Of a stretch of DNA of 6,059 nucleotides, positions 1 to 6,059 are shown in pieces. The notes beneath the pieces are model-generated. The model was not told the DNA's origin. It did not search any database and saw nothing but the letters and a program-made list of their open reading frames with translations. The translations under genes and the position numbers were made by a program. The DNA is from Alphaproteobacteria bacterium. Lineage in GTDB: Bacteria > Pseudomonadota > Alphaproteobacteria > Thalassobaculales > Thalassobaculaceae. The stretch spans positions 1-6,059 of the forward strand of contig JAPKDN010000207.1 of assembly GCA_028822575.1 (NCBI GenBank), read 5' to 3'. Position 1 is the stretch's first letter. Every line of letters begins with the position of its first letter.

Positions 1-444
1 CCAGCCAGGGCAGAAGGCTTGCGCCGCCAGCGCTTGGCCAGCTGGAATAGGCGAGGCACCGTCGCCTAACCAGTTCGCCAGGTGTTTACCATTTGCGTCA
101 ATTACCCCGGTCACCGCGGTCTGGTAGCGCTTCATCAACGCTCTCAGACCCTCGGGGTTGAGCCGGCTGGAAAGCTAGGTTGAACCGGCCAGATCAATGA
201 ACATGACCGTGAGCTGGCGACGTTCGGCTTCGGGTGGGTTGGCTCGTTCTCGCCGACCACGGCGGCGGGTGCTGGGACCCGCGTGTCATGGTGGTCCGAG
301 ATTGCTTGTATGAGTCGGGGCTTGGGGCCAATCGGCTTCTTTGATGAAGGGGAGGTCCCGAACACCGATCTCGTTATCAATAAACGCTTGCGCATGTCGA
401 CTGAGTTCCTGTGTCATCAACTAATGATCTATGCCTTCGGCCAT
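1..444 (-). pseudogene. Decayed SAM-domain / class III adenylate-guanylate cyclase gene, 5' part
   Basis: Read on the minus strand from ATG 442-444, the conceptual protein resembles the N-terminus of large cyclases with a SAM domain followed by a class III catalytic domain. The SAM part shows HAQAFIDNEIGVRDLPFIKE, then IGPKPRLIQAISD in another frame. The cyclase domain opens with PEAERRQLTVMFIDLAGST (about 178-234) and continues with LSSRLNPEGLRALMKRYQTA and NWLGDG. Asp in FIDLAGST (193-195) and Asp in LGDG sit where the family's two metal-binding aspartates are. Lesions: TAG at 421-423 where a Trp is usual (IDH*L); a frameshift with loss of about seven residues near 330-333; a 1-base deletion near 231-234 restoring frame; TAG at 175-177 just after GST; a further 1-base deletion near 56-57, after which LAYSSWPSA continues in a third frame. 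The gene runs off the left edge. Family members often carry AAA/TPR regions downstream, not visible here. The identity is by motif reading, and the gene cannot make a full protein. Confidence 0.85.
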
Positions 445-455
445 GTGTTTATTTA

Positions 456-486
456 TTCACGGGAGGCTACTTGCGGGAGCCGTGAA
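456..486. repeat. Inverted repeat, 7-base arms
   Basis: TTCACGG (456-462) pairs with CCGTGAA (480-486) around a 17-base loop. An alternative pairing stacks GGCT with AGCC on TTCAC/GTGAA with a bulge. It lies just upstream of the cyclase remnant start. It could be an operator for that dead gene or chance. No T-run follows on either strand, so I do not call it a terminator. Confidence 0.3.
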
Positions 487-539
487 TGGCTAACGGCAAG
501 CTCCAACCAACGCGGGCCCTTGATCGTTGCGGCTCGGGT

Positions 540-565
540 TTCCGTTCTTCCGACCTAGAACGGAA
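540..565. repeat. Perfect 9-bp inverted repeat (hairpin)
   Basis: TTCCGTTCT (540-548) and AGAACGGAA (557-565) are exact reverse complements with the 8-base loop TCCGACCT. It is the strongest stem-loop in the spacer upstream of rsmE. The plus strand then reads GAGATTTACCC, a very short T-run, so a canonical rho-independent terminator is not supported. It could be a 5'-UTR hairpin of the rsmE transcript or a protein-binding palindrome. Confidence 0.45.
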
Positions 566-596
566 GAGATTTACCCGTCAGTTGTTATCGATAGTA

Positions 597-620
597 GTTA
601 TCGGGTACACCGACCCTAAC
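597..620. repeat. Imperfect hairpin upstream of rsmE
   Basis: GTTA-TC-GGGT (597-606) pairs with ACCCTAAC (613-620), leaving TC bulged and ACACCG as the loop. GTTGTTA (581-587) and TAACAAC (617-623) form a competing longer-range pairing. GTTATCG occurs twice, at 584-590 and 597-603. The overlapping arms could form alternative structures, but no known riboswitch or leader class is recognised. Confidence 0.3.
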
Positions 621-680
621 AACCGCCTCCATGATCTCGTGGGTCAATGAATAACTTCATGGACGCTGGATTGGCTAATC

Positions 681-685
681 GGGAG
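681..685 (+). promoter_or_regulatory. Ribosome binding site deciding the rsmE start
   Basis: GGGAG lies 9 bases before ATG 695. The earlier in-frame ATG at 647 lacks a comparable purine run and would add 16 residues (MNNFMDAGLANRECCG) that do not resemble RsmE. This favours 695 as the start. Confidence 0.55.
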
Positions 686-694
686 TGCTGTGGA

Positions 695-1453
695 ATGGCG
701 AGCGAATTCAAGACCCGCCTCTATGTCGCGGACGACTTGGCATCCGGGGTGGGTATCGCGCTTGATGGTGACCAAGCGCATTTCTTGCGCAACGTGTTGC
801 GGTCGCGGCCAAGCGACCGGGTTGCGTTGTTCAACGGCCGGGATGGCGAATGGGCCGCCGACATTACGGAAGTGGGCAAACGATTCGCACGCCTGACAGT
901 AGGCGATCAAGCCCGCCCCCAGGCGGTTGAGGCCGATATCTGGCTCGCCTTCGCGCCGATCAAGCGAGCGCGGATCGATTTCATCGCCCAAAAGGCGACT
1001 GAGCTTGGCGCCACCGTATTGTGGCCGTTATTCACCCAATTTACTGCGATGGAGCGGGTAAATATTGATCGTCTCAGGGCCAACGCGATTGAGGCGGCCG
1101 AGCAATGTGGCCGGCTTACGGTGCCGGAGATACGAGAGCCGATCCGATTCGATCAACTCTTGGATGCCTGGCCTGCGAATCGGAGGCTAATCTGCTGTGA
1201 CGAGACCGGCGCTGGCGCCCCGATTGTCGAGGCGATCGGGGCGTCCGAGGCAAGCGTCGCGGGATTGCTGATCGGACCAGAAGGCGGCCTTTCCAAGGAG
1301 GAACTTGACCGGCTCGATAAAACACCCAATGTTTGCCGCGTTAGCCTAGGTTCTCGGATCCTTCGCGCCGATACGGCGGCACTTGCCGCGTTAGCCTGTT
1401 GGCAAGCGGTGGCGGGGGATTGGAGAGCGGGTTGGCCGGACGAAAACCATTAA
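695..1453 (+). CDS. rsmE: 16S rRNA (uracil(1498)-N3)-methyltransferase RsmE
   Basis: RsmE uses S-adenosylmethionine to methylate N3 of U1498 (E. coli numbering) in 16S rRNA of the assembled 30S subunit, in the cytoplasm. From ATG 695 the protein has 252 residues, normal for the family. Residues 1-75 form the N-terminal RNA-binding barrel, including DQAHFLRNVLRSRPSDRV and LFNGRDGEW. The rest is a SPOUT (trefoil-knot) methyltransferase domain. Its signature pieces are QKATELG (99-105), EAAEQCGR (133-140), the SAM-loop motif GPEGG (194-198) and LGSRILRADTA (218-228). The last has Ala-Asp where E. coli has Thr-Glu, a variation I recall from alphaproteobacterial members. ATG 647 is an alternative start. 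gshA follows after 44 bases on the same strand with no terminator between, so the two are probably cotranscribed. A 15-base exact direct repeat lies at 1333-1347 and 1383-1397. Confidence 0.95.
   Translation: MASEFKTRLYVADDLASGVGIALDGDQAHFLRNVLRSRPSDRVALFNGRDGEWAADITEVGKRFARLTVGDQARPQAVEADIWLAFAPIKRARIDFIAQKATELGATVLWPLFTQFTAMERVNIDRLRANAIEAAEQCGRLTVPEIREPIRFDQLLDAWPANRRLICCDETGAGAPIVEAIGASEASVAGLLIGPEGGLSKEELDRLDKTPNVCRVSLGSRILRADTAALAALACWQAVAGDWRAGWPDENH
1333..1397 (+). repeat. 15-bp exact direct repeat inside rsmE
   Basis: TTGCCGCGTTAGCCT occurs at 1333-1347 and again at 1383-1397, 50 bases apart. Because 50 is not a multiple of 3, the copies are read in different frames: around CRVSL in the first, LAALA in the second. 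They flank the coding sequence of the SAM-binding LGSRILRADTA motif. Confidence 0.8.
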
Positions 1454-1497
1454 GTACTCAAGCCTAACATCCTTTTCATTTTCGCGAGATCCAACGC

Positions 1498-2862
1498 ATG
1501 TCACGTCCCCCCGATTCCGCGGGCGCCCCGATCGAGAGCAAGGCTCAACTGATCGAGGATCTTGAATCCGCCTGTACCCCGCGCAAGGACTGGCTGATCG
1601 GTACCGAGCACGAGAAATTCGCGTTCCGTCTCTCCGATAATACTCGCCTGCCCTATGAAGGGCCGGACGGCATTGGCGAAATTCTTTCTCGGCTGACCCG
1701 GTTCGGCTGGGAGCCGATCCAGGAGCAGGGCACGACCATCGCGCTTTCCATGGATGGCTGCGCGATCACGCTGGAACCCGGCGGCCAGTTCGAGCTGTCG
1801 GGCGCGCCGTTGGAGACGATCCATCAGACCTGCGATGAGGTACACACGCATCTAGCCCAGTTGAAGGAAATCGGCGACGAGCTCGGTACCGGCATGCTGG
1901 GGCTTGGTTTCGACCCGTCCTGGCGCCGGGATCAGGTCTCTTGGATGCCCAAGGGCCGCTACGCGATCATGGATCGTGAGATGCAGCGGGTTGGGAACCT
2001 TGGTCTCGACATGATGCTCAGGACCTGCACAGTGCAGACTAATCTCGATTTTGATACCGAAGTGGACATGGTCGAGAAATATCGGATCAGCCTAGCGTTG
2101 CAGCCGGTGGCGACCGCGTTGTTTGCCAATTCACCCTTCAAGGAAGGCAAGCCGACCGGATTTCTATCCCTGCGTAGTAATGTCTGGACCGATACGGATC
2201 CGTCACGCTGTGGCATGCTGCCGTTTGTTTTCGATCAGGGTTATGGCTTTGAACGCCATGTCGAATACATCCTCGATGTGCCTATGTACTTTGTCTATCG
2301 CGATGGCATTTATCACGACGTCGCCGGCAAGAGTTTCCGGGATTTTATGGTTGGCAAGCTGGAAGGTTTCGAGGGTGAGATCCCGCATATGGGCGACTGG
2401 ACCGACCATATGACCACCAATTTTCCAGAGGTTCGCCTCAAGAAATATCTGGAAATGCGTGGCACGGATGGCGGACCTTGGCGTAATCTTTGCGCACTGC
2501 CGGCCTATTGGGTCGGGCTGCTCTATGATTCAGATGCCCAGGCCGCCGCCTGGGACATGATCAAGGATTGGAGCATCGAGGAGCAGGCCAAGATGCGCGA
2601 TGACGTGCCTGCCCATGGTCTTAAGACTATTTTCCGGGGGCGCACGGTTCAGGATCTGGCCAAGCAGTCTCTGGAAATCGCTAATGCAGGTCTGAAAAGC
2701 CGGGCTCGCAAGGACGCCGCCGGAAATGATGAATCCGGGTTCCTGGATACCCTGAGATCAATCGCTGAAAGCGGTCGAACCCCGGCCGAGGAGTTGCTGG
2801 AAGCTTACGAGACGCGTTGGGCTGGTAAGGTCGATCCGGTCTACGAAGAGATGCGCTACTGA
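1498..2862 (+). CDS. gshA: Glutamate-cysteine ligase (plant-like GshA)
   Basis: GshA joins L-glutamate and L-cysteine with ATP to give gamma-glutamylcysteine, the first and usually rate-limiting step of glutathione synthesis (EC 6.3.2.2). The protein has 454 residues, full length for the plant/alphaproteobacterial GCS2-type class. Visible hallmarks are IGTEHEKFAF (34-43, catalytic/metal-binding acidic strand), LEPGGQFELSG (92-102), RTCTVQTNLDF (175-185), ALFANSPF (207-214), SLRSNVWTDTDPSRCGMLPF (224-243), DVPMYFVYRDG (260-270), FPEVRLKKYLEMRGTDGGPW (309-328) and LCALPAYWVGLLYD (331-344). The C-terminal DPVYEEMRY (446-454) also matches the class. The start follows a weak GAGA element (1486-1489) with 8-base spacing and fits family length. 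Whether the redox disulfide control known from plant enzymes applies here cannot be told. The partner gshB is not in the window. The stop codon overlaps a possible CTG start of the next gene. Confidence 0.97.
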   Translation: MSRPPDSAGAPIESKAQLIEDLESACTPRKDWLIGTEHEKFAFRLSDNTRLPYEGPDGIGEILSRLTRFGWEPIQEQGTTIALSMDGCAITLEPGGQFELSGAPLETIHQTCDEVHTHLAQLKEIGDELGTGMLGLGFDPSWRRDQVSWMPKGRYAIMDREMQRVGNLGLDMMLRTCTVQTNLDFDTEVDMVEKYRISLALQPVATALFANSPFKEGKPTGFLSLRSNVWTDTDPSRCGMLPFVFDQGYGFERHVEYILDVPMYFVYRDGIYHDVAGKSFRDFMVGKLEGFEGEIPHMGDWTDHMTTNFPEVRLKKYLEMRGTDGGPWRNLCALPAYWVGLLYDSDAQAAAWDMIKDWSIEEQAKMRDDVPAHGLKTIFRGRTVQDLAKQSLEIANAGLKSRARKDAAGNDESGFLDTLRSIAESGRTPAEELLEAYETRWAGKVDPVYEEMRY

Positions 2863-2912
2863 CCGCCGAGTCACACGGTGGATCTGGCGGTCGCGGCACC
2901 AGCGGCCCGGCC

Positions 2913-3764
2913 TTGCCGATCGCGCTTTCCATAGCGGGGTTTTTTTGCATCTCGGTGATGGACGCGGTGATTAAGGAGTTGTCTGGCACTTTCGGCGGGA
3001 TGCAGCTGGTTTTCTTTCGCTCATCGTTTGGGCTGATACCAGTGGTGTTCATGGTGATGATGGCCGGCGGGTTTTCGATCCTCGTAACCCGGCGCCCGTT
3101 GCTTCAGGCGGTTCGTTCGATCCTGGCGACGGTAACGACCTTTCTGTTCTTCACATCGCTCCGATATCTACCGCTTGGCGAGGCGGTTGCCTTGGCCTTC
3201 GCGGCGCCGATCTTTTTGACGGTCCTGGCGGGGCCGGTCTTGGGTGAAATGGTCGGACCCAGGCGCTGGATCGCGGTACTGGTCGGGTTTGTTGGCGTGC
3301 TGACAATCCTGCGCCCGGGCAGTGAAACTTTCTCCCCCTATGCGCTTCTCCCGCTGTCGGCGGCGGTCGCGTTTTCGTTGACTATGCTGCTGGGGCGCAA
3401 GCTTGCTTTGACTGATAACAGCACGTCGATCGTCTTTTACACGTCACTGGGTGGCGTGCTGGCGAGCGGTGTAATGATACCGATGGATTGGACGCCGCCG
3501 ACCATGGATCATCTTCCCTGGCTGGTGCTGATCGGGCTGCTCGGTGGGTTCGGGCAGATGCTAATCATTCAGGCCTTCAGGCACGCCGAAGCCTCAATGC
3601 TGGCGCCGTTCGAGTATTCCAGTATCATCTGGGCGATCCTGTTCGGATATCTGTTTTGGTCCGAAGTGCCGGATGACCTCACCTTGGTGGGTGCCGCCAT
3701 TGTTGTCGGTGCGGGGGTGTATATCGCACAGCGGGAATCGCGGGCGCGGTGGTTGGAGGAGTGA
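2913..3764 (+). CDS. EamA/DMT-superfamily permease, substrate unknown
   Basis: This is an inner-membrane carrier of the drug/metabolite transporter superfamily. From TTG 2913 the protein has 283 residues with about ten hydrophobic helices, near 2-20, 31-52, 64-84, 88-110, 117-135, 142-160, 172-190, 201-220, 229-249 and 255-273. They form two repeated EamA halves (about 1-135 and 145-273). Family features include LRYLPLGEAVALAFAAPIF (83-101) and FVGVLTILRPG (126-136) in the first half, and APFEYSSIIWAILFGYLFW (231-249) in the second. Members with these motifs include SAM and other metabolite carriers, but the substrate cannot be read from sequence. TTG 2913 lacks a Shine-Dalgarno and would begin inside helix 1. 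The frame is open upstream to 2829, and CTG 2859 would overlap the gshA stop as CTGA, preceded by a purine-rich GAAGAGA, and give a hydrophilic 18-residue lead. I keep TTG 2913 with moderate confidence. It is probably cotranscribed with gshA. Confidence 0.88.
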   Translation: MPIALSIAGFFCISVMDAVIKELSGTFGGMQLVFFRSSFGLIPVVFMVMMAGGFSILVTRRPLLQAVRSILATVTTFLFFTSLRYLPLGEAVALAFAAPIFLTVLAGPVLGEMVGPRRWIAVLVGFVGVLTILRPGSETFSPYALLPLSAAVAFSLTMLLGRKLALTDNSTSIVFYTSLGGVLASGVMIPMDWTPPTMDHLPWLVLIGLLGGFGQMLIIQAFRHAEASMLAPFEYSSIIWAILFGYLFWSEVPDDLTLVGAAIVVGAGVYIAQRESRARWLEE

Positions 3765-3794
3765 GGCAGTATCAACACTGTTGCCCCAGTTTTT
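3765..3794 (+). terminator. Weak possible terminator after the permease gene
   Basis: Directly after the permease stop, GGCAGT (3765-3770) can pair with ACTG (3777-3780) and, across a TTG bulge, CC (3784-3785), with loop ATCAAC. Five T residues follow at 3790-3794 after CCCCAG. The stem is short and the T-run is offset by several bases, so the call is tentative. The position, at the end of the rsmE-gshA-permease run and before convergent tldD, is where a terminator is expected. Confidence 0.3.
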
Positions 3795-3836
3795 CCACGC
3801 GGATGAAGGCGGAAGCTCTTTTCGTTTCTTGGAATA

Positions 3837-3867
3837 CGATCGCAAACCTCATGAATTGATTTGATCG
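3837..3867. repeat. Imperfect inverted repeat in the convergent gap
   Basis: CGATC-GC-AAA (3837-3846) pairs with TTTGATCG (3860-3867) if GC is bulged, around a 13-base loop. It lies between the ends of the permease gene and tldD and could serve transcription end from either side, but there is no proper T-run. Apart from this and the hairpin at 3765-3794, the gap 3765-3894 shows nothing recognisable. Confidence 0.2.
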
Positions 3868-3894
3868 TGTCTGACGACCAAAAATCCAGCTCCG

Positions 3895-5328
<1,434 letters not shown>

Positions 5329-5334
5329 GCCTAA

Positions 5335-5340
5335 TTCCTT
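5335..5340 (-). promoter_or_regulatory. Ribosome binding site deciding the tldD start
   Basis: On the minus strand AAGGAA precedes ATG 5326-5328 by 6 bases. This selects that start over in-frame ATGs at 5353-5355 and 5395-5397. Confidence 0.7.
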
Positions 5341-5435
5341 AAGTGACACCGCCATCCAGGGCGGCCGCGTGATATAAACCAACTGTTCGGATAGCATATG
5401 GGGTGAACACTGTGGAAGTCAGCATCAGTTTGTCA

Positions 5436-5441
5436 TATAAT
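5436..5441 (+). promoter_or_regulatory. Possible -10 box upstream of coxB
   Basis: TATAAT is an exact match to the sigma-70 -10 consensus in an otherwise GC-rich region. The best-spaced -35 candidate, TGGAAG (5413-5418, 17-base gap), is poor. If used, the coxB mRNA would have a leader of about 160 bases. A chance match is possible. Confidence 0.3.
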
Positions 5442-5537
5442 GCTCTACATGGGTCGTTGAGAAGGATTGGCGCGACTTTCTGCCGCGAAAATCCGTCTTG
5501 TGAGTGTCGCGACCGAAGGGTAAGGTCTTTATAAGCG

Positions 5538-5549
5538 CGGCGGAAGCCG
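5538..5549 (+). other. Small hairpin with GGAA (GNRA-type) loop before coxB
   Basis: CGGC (5538-5541), GGAA (5542-5545) and GCCG (5546-5549) form a 4-bp GC stem capped by a GNRA-type tetraloop in the plus-strand transcript. The loop carries the only Shine-Dalgarno-like purines before ATG 5553. A role in translation control is speculative. Confidence 0.3.
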
Positions 5550-5552
5550 TTA

Positions 5553-5612
5553 ATGGCGCGTGTTCAGTGTTTCCCTTGGGGACGTGGGGCGCCGCGCGGG
5601 ACGGGATCATGA
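5553..5612 (+). CDS. Possible 19-residue leader ORF overlapping coxB start
   Basis: ATG 5553 opens a 19-codon frame (MARVQCFPWGRGAPRGTGS) ending at TGA 5610-5612, which overlaps the coxB ATG 5609-5611 as ATGA, the usual arrangement for translational coupling. GGAAG (5542-5546) lies 6 bases upstream, within the hairpin loop and stem. The peptide is Arg/Gly-rich with no family resemblance. It may be a coupling leader or a chance frame; I rate chance more likely. Confidence 0.2.
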   Translation: MARVQCFPWGRGAPRGTGS

Positions 5613-6059
5613 GAGCTATCGAGATGGAAAAACTCAGACATTTCGTTGCGGATGCCAGCAAGGCCTTTGGGCTAGTGCTGACATTCCTTATCGTATCGGC
5701 ATCGGGTGCCATGGCATCCCTGGCGACGCCATGGCAGCTGGGGGTTCAAGACCCCGTTAGCCCGGTCGCGGTGCGCATTCACGCCTTTCACGATTATTTG
5801 CTGGTTCTGATCGTCTTGATCACGGTCTTTGTGCTGGGGCTAATGGTTTATGTGTGCGTCAGGTTCAAAGCTTCCAATAATCCAAATCCGTCGCGGACGA
5901 CCCACAATACGTTGATCGAGATCCTGTGGACGGCAGTTCCAGTCCTCATCTTGGTCGTCGTTGCAGTGCCGTCCTTCAAGACCCTCTATTACGGTGACAC
6001 GACACCCAACCCGGACATGACCATCAAGGTCACGGCCAATCAGTGGTACTGGACCTACG
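5609..6059 (+). CDS. coxB: Cytochrome c oxidase subunit II, N-terminal part (cut by window edge)
   Basis: Subunit II of the aa3-type oxidase takes electrons from cytochrome c through its CuA centre, which faces the periplasm, and passes them to subunit I. The 150 visible codons show a signal segment (about 18-36, FGLVLTFLIVSASGAMA) with likely cleavage after Ala-Met-Ala (34-36). Next come the family motif TPWQLGVQDPVSPVA (40-54) and FHDYLLVLIV (60-69), leading into helix I (to about 84). Helix II follows, preceded by HNTLIEILWTAVPV (99-112), whose Glu104 corresponds to the K-pathway entry glutamate. PSFKTLYY and the aromatic QWYW (145-148) end the visible part. The Cys/His/Met CuA ligands lie beyond the edge. 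GGGA (5598-5601) sits 7 bases before ATG 5609; ATG 5624 (residue 6) is an alternative. In alphaproteobacteria ctaB, coxC or coxA commonly follow, which cannot be checked here. Confidence 0.95.
   Translation, partial: MRAIEMEKLRHFVADASKAFGLVLTFLIVSASGAMASLATPWQLGVQDPVSPVAVRIHAFHDYLLVLIVLITVFVLGLMVYVCVRFKASNNPNPSRTTHNTLIEILWTAVPVLILVVVAVPSFKTLYYGDTTPNPDMTIKVTANQWYWTY

Larger units (their letters stand above)
445..694. other. Non-coding spacer between cyclase remnant and rsmE
   Basis: This 250-base stretch has no recognisable gene on either strand. The open frames crossing it give low-complexity or Arg/Ser-rich translations with no family resemblance. It holds three inverted repeats (456-486, 540-565, 597-620) and should contain the rsmE promoter. 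I see no convincing -35/-10 pair. The region before 445 is decaying, so part of the spacer may be former upstream sequence of the lost cyclase gene. Confidence 0.6.
5329..5608. other. Divergent tldD / coxB intergenic region
   Basis: This 280-base spacer must hold promoters for both tldD (leftward) and coxB (rightward). Supportable elements are the tldD ribosome site, a TATAAT hexamer at 5436-5441, a GGAA-loop hairpin at 5538-5549 and a possible 19-codon ORF at 5553-5612. CGCGAC (5471-5476) and GTCGCG (5506-5511) form a 6-base inverted repeat with a 29-base gap. The open frame on the minus strand between 5425 and 5712 is antisense to coxB and resembles nothing. Confidence 0.6.

Noticed and set aside
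283..558. Plus-strand frame of 91 codons in the left region
   Set aside because: It overlaps the antisense of the cyclase remnant and the hairpin-rich spacer, has no ribosome site and its translation resembles no family.
540..565. Perfect inverted repeat as a rho-independent terminator
   Set aside because: Neither strand has a proper T-run directly after the stem, and no gene is known to end there.
647..694. Upstream ATG as the start of rsmE
   Set aside because: The 16 extra residues do not resemble RsmE N-termini, and ATG 695 has a clear GGGAG at good spacing.
5425..5712. Minus-strand frame of 95 codons before and under coxB
   Set aside because: Its first third is antisense to the coxB signal region and the remainder shows no recognisable motif, so it is best read as a shadow frame.

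Overview
The window looks like a core chromosomal segment of a GC-rich alphaproteobacterium. A member of or near Rhodospirillales is my inference. The glutamate-cysteine ligase is of the plant-like kind common in Alphaproteobacteria. rsmE next to gshA, and tldD divergent from a cytochrome c oxidase operon headed by coxB, are gene orders I know from this class. No rRNA, tRNA, CRISPR array, insertion sequence or phage gene is visible.

Layout. Positions 1-444 (minus strand, running off the left edge) hold the decayed 5' end of a SAM-domain/class III nucleotide cyclase gene, with two in-frame stops and at least three frameshifts. Positions 445-694 are non-coding and carry several inverted repeats. 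Then come three plus-strand genes that probably form one transcription unit: rsmE (695-1453), gshA (1498-2862) and a ten-helix EamA/DMT-family permease (2913-3764, perhaps starting upstream as far as the gshA stop codon). A short convergent gap with a weak terminator-like hairpin follows. tldD lies on the minus strand (3895-5328). A 280-base divergent spacer separates it from coxB (5609 to the right edge, plus strand, 150 codons visible, before the CuA domain).

The genes are mostly housekeeping: 16S rRNA methylation (RsmE), the first step of glutathione synthesis (GshA), an inner-membrane metabolite carrier of unknown substrate, a TldD/PmbA-type metallopeptidase subunit, and aerobic respiration (CoxB). 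They do not form one pathway. I found no convincing undescribed multi-gene system. The points most worth a second look are the cyclase pseudogene, a possible CTG start overlapping the gshA stop, a 15-base exact direct repeat inside rsmE read in two frames, and a possible 19-codon leader ORF whose stop overlaps the coxB start.
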